A stretch of DNA of 34,177 bases from a virus, in IMG/VR virus record IMGVR_UViG_3300032213_003085, positions 1 through 34,177 of that record. The stretch is one strand, 5' to 3'. The notes beneath the pieces were generated by a model. The model saw only the letters and a list, made by a program, of their open reading frames with translations, ran no database searches and was not told where the DNA came from. Every line of letters starts with the position of its first letter. Within the stretch, counting starts at the first letter, position 1. The translations under genes were made by a program, and so were the position numbers. Shown here in pieces: positions 21,798 through 28,885 of this stretch.

Positions 21798-21813
21798 TGT
21801 CAAAGCTTTGACA
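21798..21813. promoter_or_regulatory. Perfect 16-bp palindrome TGTCAAAGCTTTGACA
   Basis: A fully self-complementary site between a strong terminator and the connector gene. It contains the TTTGACA motif in both directions. It may be a regulator-binding site or part of a late promoter; no matching -10 box lies before the ATG. Confidence 0.5.
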
Positions 21814-21815
21814 CG

Positions 21816-21848
21816 AAAAAACCCTCCCGTCGTGGATCGACGAGAGGG
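21816..21848 (-). terminator. Strong intrinsic terminator after the capsid-cluster genes
   Basis: CCCTC-C-CGTCG (21822-21832), loop TGGAT, CGACG-A-GAGGG (21838-21848) form a 10-bp stem with one mismatch. TTTTTTC follows on the minus strand. It ends the head-gene transcript. Confidence 0.85.
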
Positions 21849-21873
21849 CTCACAACACTACGAGCAAGGGAAA

Positions 21874-22173
21874 TTATTCAGCGGCGGGCGATTCCTCGGC
21901 AGGCGCTTCGGGATCAGCGGGAAGCAGCTCCGGCTCAGGGGCCGATGCTTCTTTTTCCGCCTGCGTGGCTTCTTCGATGTTCGCGGCGCGGTTATCGCGA
22001 CGACGGCCACCGTTGCAGCCAGGGCGAACGTAGCGCTCGCGCACAGGATATTTCTTGTTGGGCTCATTGAGCACTTCTTTTGCTTTGTCGCCATCAGCGC
22101 CGATGTAAAGCACTTTCGAGCTTTCGCCGGTCATTTTGGCATCCGGAAAACCGATTACGAGATTAAGTGGCAT
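21874..22173 (-). CDS. Small head protein candidate, 99 aa
   Basis: Starts MPLNLVIGFPDAKMTG. The N-terminal part is compact, with a central basic GGRRRDN segment. The C-terminus is acidic and alanine/proline-rich (ADPEAPAEESPAAE). By place it corresponds to lambda FI or a similar accessory head protein. The start at 22173 has a TTACTACT leader directly before ATG and lies 68 bp after the capsid gene, across a hairpin. No family is recognised. Confidence 0.6.
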   Translation of the reverse strand: MPLNLVIGFPDAKMTGESSKVLYIGADGDKAKEVLNEPNKKYPVRERYVRPGCNGGRRRDNRAANIEEATQAEKEASAPEPELLPADPEAPAEESPAAE

Positions 22174-22195
22174 AGTAGTAAAAAGTAAAGTGAAA

Positions 22196-22231
22196 GAGAA
22201 AAGCCCCCTGATTGCCGGAGCAACCAAGGGG
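22196..22231 (-). terminator. Terminator-like hairpin after the major capsid gene
   Basis: CCCCT-GGTTGC/GCAATC-AGGGG with one bulge and a TCCG loop (22205-22231) is followed on the minus strand by GGGC and then TTTTCTC. It probably gives partial termination, leaving capsid mRNA in excess. Confidence 0.55.
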
Positions 22232-22241
22232 CGGGGGGAGA

Positions 22242-23171
22242 TTACGCAGTCACCAAGCGCACGCCAGCGCGGTCGGTGATGGAAAGGTTCGCACCACCTT
22301 GCTTACCAACGGCAGAGCCGAAGACAAGGGCAAGGGTCAGGAACATGTCCAACGTGCCGGGCTGTTGGTGAGTGATGGCAAGCAACGCGATTCCGGTTTC
22401 GGGATCTTGTTGCACGTAGTGATTGGCCACCGTAGGAATGCCCAACTGCTGCGCCAAGGCGAAGCCGTTTTGTGGCACAGCCGTGCGGACGGCGATCAGG
22501 CGAGGATCGAAGAACAAGCCCGTCATGTTGCCAGCGGTCGGAAGATCGTTGTATTCCATGATGCGGGAGAAACCTGCAAGGTTATTCCACTCCAGGTAGC
22601 CATTGGCACCCGAGCGCTGACCGTATTGATCGTTCGATGTGATCAAAGGATCGCTGTCGAGCTCCGTGGCGACGGCACTGTTGACGAATCCGTAGCGGAT
22701 CGGGCCAGCGCGGTTGACGTTGAGTTTTGCGCGGATGTTGCTCAAAATCTCTTTGTTGGTGTTGGCCACAGTTGCCACCTCGGTGGTAGTGATGTTGGCG
22801 ACAACACACTTGGCCAGCGCGTTGTCAATGACAGCTTTGCCGAGCACGTAGGCGGCATCTTCCATGACCACGTCGATCTTTTGATCGGACAAAGTCGCAA
22901 GCCATGTCAGGTTTTGCGTGACGTGGACGTGTTGGTCGAGAATGACCGGCACATCGACCAGCAAGTCCATGGCGTTGTTGGCGTTGGAGAAGTAGCCATT
23001 CGCGCCATACGCGCCAGCGGTGGGCAGCGTGCGGACGTGTGCCAGCGTCTGCTGGCCCAGCTTCATCTGGTCATTTCGCGCATCGAGCGAAATCATATCG
23101 AGTTGTGGCACGCGAGTCTTGAACGATGCCAAGGTTTGCGCGAGGAGCAATGGAACAGTCAGTGTGGACAT
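22242..23171 (-). CDS. Major capsid protein, 309 aa
   Basis: Starts MSTLTVPLLLAQTLASF. The protein has long ordered segments without signal or membrane regions. The N-terminal helix and the central ELDSDPLITSNDQYGQ and C-terminal GKQGGANLSITDRAGVRLV segments suit an HK97-fold coat protein. It follows a coiled-coil scaffold candidate, is followed by a terminator-like hairpin and precedes connector genes. No other gene in the head region has the right size. The call rests on order and length more than on recognised motifs. Confidence 0.75.
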   Translation of the reverse strand: MSTLTVPLLLAQTLASFKTRVPQLDMISLDARNDQMKLGQQTLAHVRTLPTAGAYGANGYFSNANNAMDLLVDVPVILDQHVHVTQNLTWLATLSDQKIDVVMEDAAYVLGKAVIDNALAKCVVANITTTEVATVANTNKEILSNIRAKLNVNRAGPIRYGFVNSAVATELDSDPLITSNDQYGQRSGANGYLEWNNLAGFSRIMEYNDLPTAGNMTGLFFDPRLIAVRTAVPQNGFALAQQLGIPTVANHYVQQDPETGIALLAITHQQPGTLDMFLTLALVFGSAVGKQGGANLSITDRAGVRLVTA

Positions 23172-23224
23172 GGTGATTTAGGGTAGGAAGTTACGAGGGC
23201 AAAAGTGTCAAAACAGTTGATTGA

Positions 23225-23803
23225 TCAGGCGTTGGCGCGAACAAGCTTTTTGATCTTGAGCGCCAATTTCTGGCGTTCGATAGGATCGGTGGACGCAGCG
23301 AGCTTTGCTTCCAAAGCGGCCACGGAATCTTGGGGAGGATCGATGACAGGTGGCAGCGCGGCGGCTGGCATGCCAATTCCTGCAACCAGATCGACAGCGG
23401 CGGCATTAACCGTCGTGTTTTTCTTTTCGGCAGCATCGAGCGCGTCACTGATTTTTTTCAGATCGCCCTGAGCGGCGGCAAGCTGCGCGGTGAGGTCGGT
23501 CACTTGTTGCTGATAAGAGTCGCGCTCTTGCATGACCGATTGCAACTGATTGACGGCGTTGTCGCGCTGAGTGACCAGCTCGGTTTTTTCTTCGAAGCGC
23601 GACATGATGCGTTGCACAATGCCCGATGCAGGAGGTTCGGGAGCGGCGGGCGCGGAAGCAGCAGGCGCGGCGGGGGCTTCGGAAGCGGGAGCGGAAGCCG
23701 TGGCTTCGGTTTCTCCCCAAGTCACGGCGGCGGATGGAGCGCCAGAGCCACCGGAGGGGATTTCGGTAGCGGCGGAAAATAGCATCTGAAATTTACGTTT
23801 CAT
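23225..23803 (-). CDS. Scaffold protein candidate, 192 aa
   Basis: Starts MKRKFQMLFSAATEIPSG. Residues 20-62 are alanine/proline-rich and flexible. Residues 65-125 form a coiled coil (RFEEKTELVTQRDNAVNQLQ and beyond). The C-terminus is basic (IKKLVRANA), as expected for a scaffold docking onto coat protein. It lies just upstream of the capsid gene. The ATG at 23803 is preferred over a TTG at 23824. It could instead be a different coiled-coil head protein. Confidence 0.65.
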   Translation of the reverse strand: MKRKFQMLFSAATEIPSGGSGAPSAAVTWGETEATASAPASEAPAAPAASAPAAPEPPASGIVQRIMSRFEEKTELVTQRDNAVNQLQSVMQERDSYQQQVTDLTAQLAAAQGDLKKISDALDAAEKKNTTVNAAAVDLVAGIGMPAAALPPVIDPPQDSVAALEAKLAASTDPIERQKLALKIKKLVRANA

Positions 23804-23818
23804 CAAGGAAGCAACGAA

Positions 23819-23826
23819 TGTCAAAA
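23819..23826 (-). promoter_or_regulatory. TTTTGACA motif before the scaffold gene
   Basis: Lies 15 nt before the ATG at 23803, within the gap after the endolysin stop. Part of the late-gene motif set. Confidence 0.4.
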
Positions 23827-23831
23827 CTACG

Positions 23832-24386
23832 TCACGCTTCGTTGCGAGAAATCCCGCCGGATGGTGCCACGTGATACGGTTTGACCGTGCTGGGTGTGGA
23901 CAAGTAAATGGGCCTGCGAACGGCGATGCAGCGCGATTTCATGATGCGCGTGATGGTCACGGCGTTCGATTGATTTCCGCCAAGGACGTGGTAGCACTGC
24001 GGATCTTCTGCAATGTAGATTCCCACGTGGCCGCCGGTCGGACGTTGGAAAACGAGCACGTCACCCAGCGATGCTTGCGGCGATTTTTGACCATACCGCG
24101 CCCAATTTCGCGCCCAGAGTGGATCGGCAACTACTTCCGTGGCGAGACCTCGACGGCGAAATGCCAGGATTGCCACGAACAGACCGCACCAAGGGATATC
24201 GTCATCGGAAAATCCCGAGATGCGCACAAAAGCCTCTTGCAGCTCGGTCGACCAGCTCATGATCGTGCGATTGCTGCCACGGCCCACGACTTCTTTAGCG
24301 CCAAGCAGCGCAATGCCTTCGGCCACCATGCGGGGCAAGGGCGAAAGGTCGCGAAGCCATCGATAGCGATTGAGATGTTGGTTCAT
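23832..24386 (-). CDS. Endolysin, NlpC/P60-CHAP-like (TIGR02594-type), 184 aa
   Basis: The core has IPWCGLFVAILAFRRRG with likely nucleophile C67. Then comes GDVLVFQRPTGGHVGIYIAE with likely catalytic H120, followed by LGGNQSNAVTITRI. This is the cysteine-histidine peptidase pattern of phage and prophage TIGR02594 proteins. It would cut cell-wall peptide or amide bonds. There is no signal peptide, so export relies on a holin. It is coupled through an ATGA overlap to a 21-codon ORF and sits in a lysis module placed before the scaffold gene. Confidence 0.8.
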   Translation of the reverse strand: MNQHLNRYRWLRDLSPLPRMVAEGIALLGAKEVVGRGSNRTIMSWSTELQEAFVRISGFSDDDIPWCGLFVAILAFRRRGLATEVVADPLWARNWARYGQKSPQASLGDVLVFQRPTGGHVGIYIAEDPQCYHVLGGNQSNAVTITRIMKSRCIAVRRPIYLSTPSTVKPYHVAPSGGISRNEA

Positions 24387-24448
24387 CGGAGATTGTAAGT
24401 GGTTTCGTCGTGGGAATCGAAATCGGGATCGTCGTCGTTATTTTCCAT
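24383..24448 (-). CDS. 21-aa acidic micro-ORF in the lysis module
   Basis: Reads MENNDDDPDFDSHDETTYNL plus R. Its start overlaps the stop of the membrane-protein gene (ATGGAAAATAA), and its stop overlaps the endolysin start (CGATGA). Such tight double coupling suggests a translated linker that times endolysin synthesis. A chance frame is possible at this length. Confidence 0.4.
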   Translation of the reverse strand: MENNDDDPDFDSHDETTYNLR

Positions 24449-24683
24449 TGCGCTCGATCGTGATGACTCCGGTGATGGGGTCGTAGGAGTAGGTGCCATA
24501 ATGCCCCTTCACGCGCACCGGCGCGGTGGGGATAGGGGCGCAGCTTGTCACGGCAAACAGCCACAGCAAAAGCGCTATGGCAAAAATGACAGCAATGATG
24601 TGGTCAAAAGCAATGGCCGATGGCTTGCGAAATTCTTCGTGTGTTAGCGGAGTCGCCAGCATGTAAGGATAGGTCAGTTTCAT
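24438..24683 (-). CDS. Small membrane or lipoprotein, lysis module, 81 aa
   Basis: Starts MKLTYPYMLATPLTHEE. Residues 27-46 are a membrane helix ending VTSCAPIP, where C48 fits a weak lipobox (VTSC) late in the chain. A short exterior domain follows (GHYGTYSYDPITGVITIERN). Location beside holin and endolysin candidates suggests a spanin- or antiholin-like role, but no family is recognised. Confidence 0.55.
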   Translation of the reverse strand: MKLTYPYMLATPLTHEEFRKPSAIAFDHIIAVIFAIALLLWLFAVTSCAPIPTAPVRVKGHYGTYSYDPITGVITIERNGK

Positions 24684-24699
24684 GATGATTGGATTGAGG

Positions 24700-25131
24700 T
24701 TAGACAGAGATGATTTCCACGTAGTCGCGCTGACCGTAGGCTTTCCAGCCGCCGAGCCGCACGCCTGCGTAAATGATGTGTCGCCAGCGGTAGCAAGCGC
24801 CCTCATGCACATCGAACATGGCGCGGTCCCATTCTTTGCGCGTGAGGATTTGCGCCAGCTGATACCCGAAATCGTGCAACAAAAAGCCGGGCATGGCGAT
24901 TTCATGGTCAGGCCAGCCGCTTGCGCCATCGAGTATGTAGCCGGAAAAAATGGTCAACACAAATCCACGCCACTCGCCAATGGTGTAGCCGCTGTGCGAA
25001 ACGAAAATGACGGGATTCGACATGCGAGTCGGCATGCGGTAAACGAAATTTTCTGCAAGCCGATATTTCCAAATCGGGTGACTCGTTTTGTCAATCTTGC
25101 TTCCGTGGACGTGTTGTGTTTTTGGCTTCAT
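24700..25131 (-). CDS. DUF1353-family protein, 143 aa
   Basis: Contains YILDGASGWPDHEIAMPGFL, followed by LHDFGYQLAQILTRKEWDRAMFD, matching the DGAS...H-D-x-x-Y and R/W...D pattern of DUF1353 proteins. These are common near phage lysis and fibre genes; their biochemical function is not established. The N-terminal 40 residues are basic. Start and upstream stop overlap as ATGA. Confidence 0.65.
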   Translation of the reverse strand: MKPKTQHVHGSKIDKTSHPIWKYRLAENFVYRMPTRMSNPVIFVSHSGYTIGEWRGFVLTIFSGYILDGASGWPDHEIAMPGFLLHDFGYQLAQILTRKEWDRAMFDVHEGACYRWRHIIYAGVRLGGWKAYGQRDYVEIISV

Positions 25132-25469
25132 TTCGATTTGATGTGTTCGGAGAGTCGATCAATCGACTCGCTGTATTTCTCCATTGCCACAGCTAGACGT
25201 TCGCGCATGGCGATGCTCGCGGCGGTTTCTTCGCTTTGCTTTTGCTGGAGCGCACGGGCCTCTTCGTCGTGATGCTTTTGGCGCTCGCGGCGCTCATCGC
25301 GCTCTTGCTTTAAAAGGTAGCTGAGCACGGCGATGCAAAACACAGTCGCGCCCTGGTCAAGCCATACTTCAAAAACTTCCGGAAGCGCCTGCGCCAGCAT
25401 TTGAGCGGTGTATCGAGCACCAATCGCCATCACAGCCAAACAGATTTTCGTGTTTTCGATTTCGATCAT
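25128..25469 (-). CDS. Holin candidate, 113 aa
   Basis: Two hydrophobic stretches (about residues 9-27 and 38-53, including ATVFCIAVLSYLL) are followed by a highly charged coiled coil (KQERDERRERQKHHDEEARA) to the end. Small size, membrane helices and a charged tail next to an endolysin gene fit a holin or a related pore/regulator. ATGA overlaps tie it to both neighbours. It could also be an accessory membrane protein. Confidence 0.55.
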   Translation of the reverse strand: MIEIENTKICLAVMAIGARYTAQMLAQALPEVFEVWLDQGATVFCIAVLSYLLKQERDERRERQKHHDEEARALQQKQSEETAASIAMRERLAVAMEKYSESIDRLSEHIKSK

Positions 25470-25810
25470 AGCTCTTCAACTGGGTCCGACTCAGAAACGG
25501 GGGCGGTGTAGGCAAATTGGCCATCAACAAACGCCCATCCGACGGGCATATCGACGGGTGAGCGTGTGGGGAAGCGGGGATCATTGACAAAGTCAAGAAA
25601 ACCGTTGTTAGCCTGCGTAATACTACGGCGAAGCCCGAAGAGCGTGCCGTTGTATTCTGCATTCGCGTTCAGTTCGGCAAGAATAACATCGGGATTTCGC
25701 GCCCAAAACTCCTCGTAGGATGCTTTGAAAACGACGATGGAATTATGGATAGCCTCCGCAGCAGCGATGGCTCCTTTATCGATTAGCGATGGGGTGGGGA
25801 GTAGTGACAT
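25466..25810 (-). CDS. Hypothetical protein after the tail-fibre gene, 114 aa
   Basis: Starts MSLLPTPSLIDKGAIAAAEA with an N-terminal helix, then a tryptophan/aromatic-rich section and an acidic tail (SESDPVEEL). The start at 25810 has a non-SD leader ending AATCACC; a longer frame to 25930 lies within the fibre gene. Position directly after the fibre suggests a fibre chaperone or fibre accessory, not proven. Confidence 0.6.
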   Translation of the reverse strand: MSLLPTPSLIDKGAIAAAEAIHNSIVVFKASYEEFWARNPDVILAELNANAEYNGTLFGLRRSITQANNGFLDFVNDPRFPTRSPVDMPVGWAFVDGQFAYTAPVSESDPVEEL

Positions 25811-25815
25811 GGTGA

Positions 25816-27495
25816 TTATTGTTGAGTTAATTCGAGAAAAGCTCCAGCAGCCAGAGCTGATGTTGATGCTCCAGACACTAATTGCGCATGCTGAATGGAC
25901 AAAACACCTGTTGCTGTTACGCGAAAACATACCGTTCCGCCAAAACCGTAAATATTATCAAACTGAGTATTCAAAACCACGTGACGCAACACGGGGCCAG
26001 CCCCACCGTTCCCTGTAAACGCAAATGCTGATTCGCGATCAAATGTGCCAGAAAACGCTAGGCGGAATTTAGGACTAACCCCAGAAAAACGACATGCAAA
26101 CCGTACAGCATAAGTCCCTGGAACTAAAGTAAGAGAAACGCGATCGGCTAAGACATCAGTGTTGATTGCATCAATATTTGCTGTTGTTGAAGCAAACCCG
26201 CCAGAACGCAAATACCGCGTATCGCCATCGGACAGCATGATTAGCGAGTTAGATAATGGCAATCCGGTGCCACTTGATGTCGGACGAGTAGTCGACCCGA
26301 AATTCCACGCTCCGCCAACGGTGATCGATGCTAGCGCAGCAAGTTTGCCAGTGATCCATGTCCAAATTGTCGCAAATGTCGCACGTCGGAATGCGCCAGA
26401 TGCCGCAGTTTCGGTCAAAGAAATTTGATCCGCATCAACAATCGCCGTATTGACAGTTGCAGCGTTAATCAATGCCGCGATGCGAGGCCCTGTCTCGTCG
26501 CCTGTGTTGGTGCCGCTCGATGTCCCCGAAAACGTGCCGCTTTGCGTGGCGAGTGTTCCCAAGCCAGTCACACCAGCGGCGGGAAGCCCAGAGCAATTTG
26601 TTAGCGTTCCACTGGAGGGTGTGCCTAGTGCGCCGCCGTTGACAACAAACGATCCAGCCGTGCCGACGTTGACAGCAAGCGCCGTGGTAACACCAGTGCC
26701 AGCAGTGGCTGTGGCAAGTGCGCTAAGTCCCAAAGCGCCACGATGAGTGGCGGCAGCGCCGCCAGAATACGTGAATGTAGAGACCGATCCAAATGTGGTT
26801 AGTCCAGTGACGCTGAGCGCACCAGTCGACGTGCTGTTTGTTGCGGTCAAACTGGTTGCCGCGAACGCTCCCGTTCCATCGCGTCGCACAATCGCGCCTG
26901 CCGCATTTGCTGATGTGGCCGCTGTGACGTCATCGTTAGGAAATGATGTGCGTGTATCGATGCCGCTCTTATTGATTGTCGCCCACCATGCCACAACTGC
27001 TTGACGCACTCGCTCTGCCGTCCATGCACGACGGGTAGTAGCAGTTCCAGCTTCGGCCTCAGCTTGAGTTACGGTTGTAGCAGTCCATTCGCGCGCATCG
27101 CTCAATCGCGCATCGTTGGTTGCGGCATATCGCGCATCGGCATCGGATAGCATGATTAAAGAGTTCGATGTCGGCAAACCAGTTCCGCCAGATGTCGGAC
27201 GAGTAGTCGACCCGAAATTCCACGCTCCGCCAACGGTGATCGATGCTAGCGCAGCAAGTTTACCAGTGATCCAGCTCCATACTGTTGCAAATGTTGCGCG
27301 ACGCAATGCACCACTTGCTGCCGTTTCGGTAACAGCAATTTGATCCGCATCGACAATGCTACTATCTACCGGAGCGGTATTGATGATTGCGGCTGTTGAT
27401 GCCGCATTGATGCCTAATGCGGCACGCATTTGCTGTTGCTCGTCCTGGGTAGGAGGCGTTCCGACGGGGTTATTTCCTAAGTCAATATCACTCAT
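25816..27495 (-). CDS. Tail fibre / receptor-binding protein with internal duplication, 559 aa
   Basis: Carries GGALGTPSSGTLTNCSGLP and similar threonine/glycine/serine repeats found in many phage tail fibres. Two homologous blocks, about residues 47-125 and 352-430, share the segment ITGKLAALASITVGGAWNF and an adjacent LSNSLIMLSD. At the DNA level 83 bp are identical except one base. The C-terminal 130 residues are probably the receptor-binding tip. Its ATG (27495) overlaps the upstream stop as ATGA; an in-frame TTG lies at 27507. Confidence 0.75.
   Translation of the reverse strand: MSDIDLGNNPVGTPPTQDEQQQMRAALGINAASTAAIINTAPVDSSIVDADQIAVTETAASGALRRATFATVWSWITGKLAALASITVGGAWNFGSTTRPTSGGTGLPTSNSLIMLSDADARYAATNDARLSDAREWTATTVTQAEAEAGTATTRRAWTAERVRQAVVAWWATINKSGIDTRTSFPNDDVTAATSANAAGAIVRRDGTGAFAATSLTATNSTSTGALSVTGLTTFGSVSTFTYSGGAAATHRGALGLSALATATAGTGVTTALAVNVGTAGSFVVNGGALGTPSSGTLTNCSGLPAAGVTGLGTLATQSGTFSGTSSGTNTGDETGPRIAALINAATVNTAIVDADQISLTETAASGAFRRATFATIWTWITGKLAALASITVGGAWNFGSTTRPTSSGTGLPLSNSLIMLSDGDTRYLRSGGFASTTANIDAINTDVLADRVSLTLVPGTYAVRFACRFSGVSPKFRLAFSGTFDRESAFAFTGNGGAGPVLRHVVLNTQFDNIYGFGGTVCFRVTATGVLSIQHAQLVSGASTSALAAGAFLELTQQ
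26276..26358 (-). repeat. 83-bp intragenic direct repeat, copy A
   Basis: Identical to 27191-27273 except at 26347 (G versus A at 27262), including a 71-bp exact run. The copies are 915 bp apart within one gene. Neighbouring sequence has diverged more, suggesting gene conversion or recent duplication of this core. Confidence 0.85.
27191..27273 (-). repeat. 83-bp intragenic direct repeat, copy B
   Basis: Partner of 26276-26358. Both encode the same part of the duplicated block. Recombination between copies would delete 915 bp in frame (305 codons). Confidence 0.85.
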
Positions 27496-28871
27496 GCTGT
27501 TGTACAATTTACATTATTTCCGTTATAGCGAACCAATCTCCCATTAAACAACAATGCTTTCACTGTAAAAGCTTGCAGCGGAAGGCGCTTCCATTGAGTA
27601 TTAGTTCGAAAAAATACATAGTTTTCATTCATGGCAATGTTGCCAAAAATACCAGGCGATTGCTCATCGGTAGGAGCATTTATTCCAATTGTGCAGTTGA
27701 CCAAATCACCACTTTGAGGAGCACCAAGAGCGCCGCCGTTGGCAACCATTGAACCAACTGTTCCAATATTTTTGGACAATGCAGAAACAACTCCAGTGCC
27801 TGGCTGCGTAGTTGCCAAAGGCGATAATCCGCCAACAGAACTCGCAGGGATTGTGCCATCGACACCGAAACGCACAAGCTTTCTGGCATCGGCAGCACCA
27901 TTGCCGCCGGAGCTTGCCCAACCGTTGACTTTGACGATAAACGCGCCGTTGTTGGCATTGCTGCGTTCCACCCGTCCCACGGCCTGACTGCTAGCGGCGG
28001 GGGGTGTGGCGGTCAATCCACCGCCGTTTGCGACATAAAGCTCGGCATTAACGGGGTAGGCCGCCGTGTTGAACTCGGTGATCGCGCCCACGATGACCAT
28101 GTGACCGTTGGCATTGTTTGCCAGATCGGTATCGACAATGCCAATCGCAGGCATTTTCGCAGCATTTGCGGCATCGGCTTTGCTGACAATCGGGATCAGC
28201 GTCGACCCACTGCCGTGCGAGCCCGAAACGTAAACGGGGTCGCCTTTGGCAAGCGCTTCACCGGCTCGGACGTGGGTGTAGACATTACCAGCAAGATTCC
28301 CGTGGATGTGGGCCGCAGCAAGCGTGCCGCCGATTGTGACCACGCCGCCGGAAACGGGATCGATGGTATTGGTTTGGATGCCAAAAGGAAACACAAAAGG
28401 CTCGTCATCGGGCGGGATGGGCATGTTTTCATTGCCTTTGTAAACATCATTGACCACGCGCAGGTCGATCGTATTTGACGTCTCTGTCGTTTGTGCCGTG
28501 GTGTCGGTCCATGTGATTTCCAGCAACAAATCCACCAAGCTCAGGTCATCGTCCTGCGATGCCGTTTGATCCATGTGTTCCGTCAACAACTCGCCATCGA
28601 AACGCACCACGCCATCGTAGCTGATCATGCTCGATTCATTTTTCACGAAGGTCTGCGTGAGAACAATCGCAGGGCCGGTGAAGTTGTTGCGCAGCTTTGC
28701 GCAGAAGGCAATCAAAATGCCAGTGGGCAAGGCGACCGATGCCCCGTCTTGCACGAACACAAGACTCAGCGGCAAAATATCGCCGCGCTTCACTTCGATG
28801 CGCTCGACTTCTTTGTTGAGCTTCAGACTGGAAACGATCTTGCGAGAAACGATGTCGACGTAAACGATCAT
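27492..28871 (-). CDS. Baseplate / upper fibre protein, 459 aa
   Basis: Residues 1-150 look like a beta-sandwich base domain (VKRGDILPLSLVFVQDG), of the kind that attaches BppU-type or fibre proteins to the virion. A middle domain, about 200-310 (EALAKGDPVYVSGSHGSG, ANNANGHMVIVGA), resembles fibre/decoration beta domains. Residues 330-400 hold fibre-type repeats (GGALGAPQSGDLVNCTIG) shared with the next gene. The two genes overlap as ATGA. It probably connects the second fibre protein to the tail. The homology is by pattern. Confidence 0.65.
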   Translation of the reverse strand: MIVYVDIVSRKIVSSLKLNKEVERIEVKRGDILPLSLVFVQDGASVALPTGILIAFCAKLRNNFTGPAIVLTQTFVKNESSMISYDGVVRFDGELLTEHMDQTASQDDDLSLVDLLLEITWTDTTAQTTETSNTIDLRVVNDVYKGNENMPIPPDDEPFVFPFGIQTNTIDPVSGGVVTIGGTLAAAHIHGNLAGNVYTHVRAGEALAKGDPVYVSGSHGSGSTLIPIVSKADAANAAKMPAIGIVDTDLANNANGHMVIVGAITEFNTAAYPVNAELYVANGGGLTATPPAASSQAVGRVERSNANNGAFIVKVNGWASSGGNGAADARKLVRFGVDGTIPASSVGGLSPLATTQPGTGVVSALSKNIGTVGSMVANGGALGAPQSGDLVNCTIGINAPTDEQSPGIFGNIAMNENYVFFRTNTQWKRLPLQAFTVKALLFNGRLVRYNGNNVNCTTA

Positions 28872-28885
28872 ACGGGAAAAAAAAG

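Noticed and set aside
22212-23186. A 324-codon plus-strand frame
   Set aside because: Antisense to the major capsid gene; no start context and no recognisable fold.
25980-25995. A second copy of the regulator operator (GTGACGCAAC)
   Set aside because: Only part of the palindrome is present and it lies inside the fibre coding sequence; probably chance.
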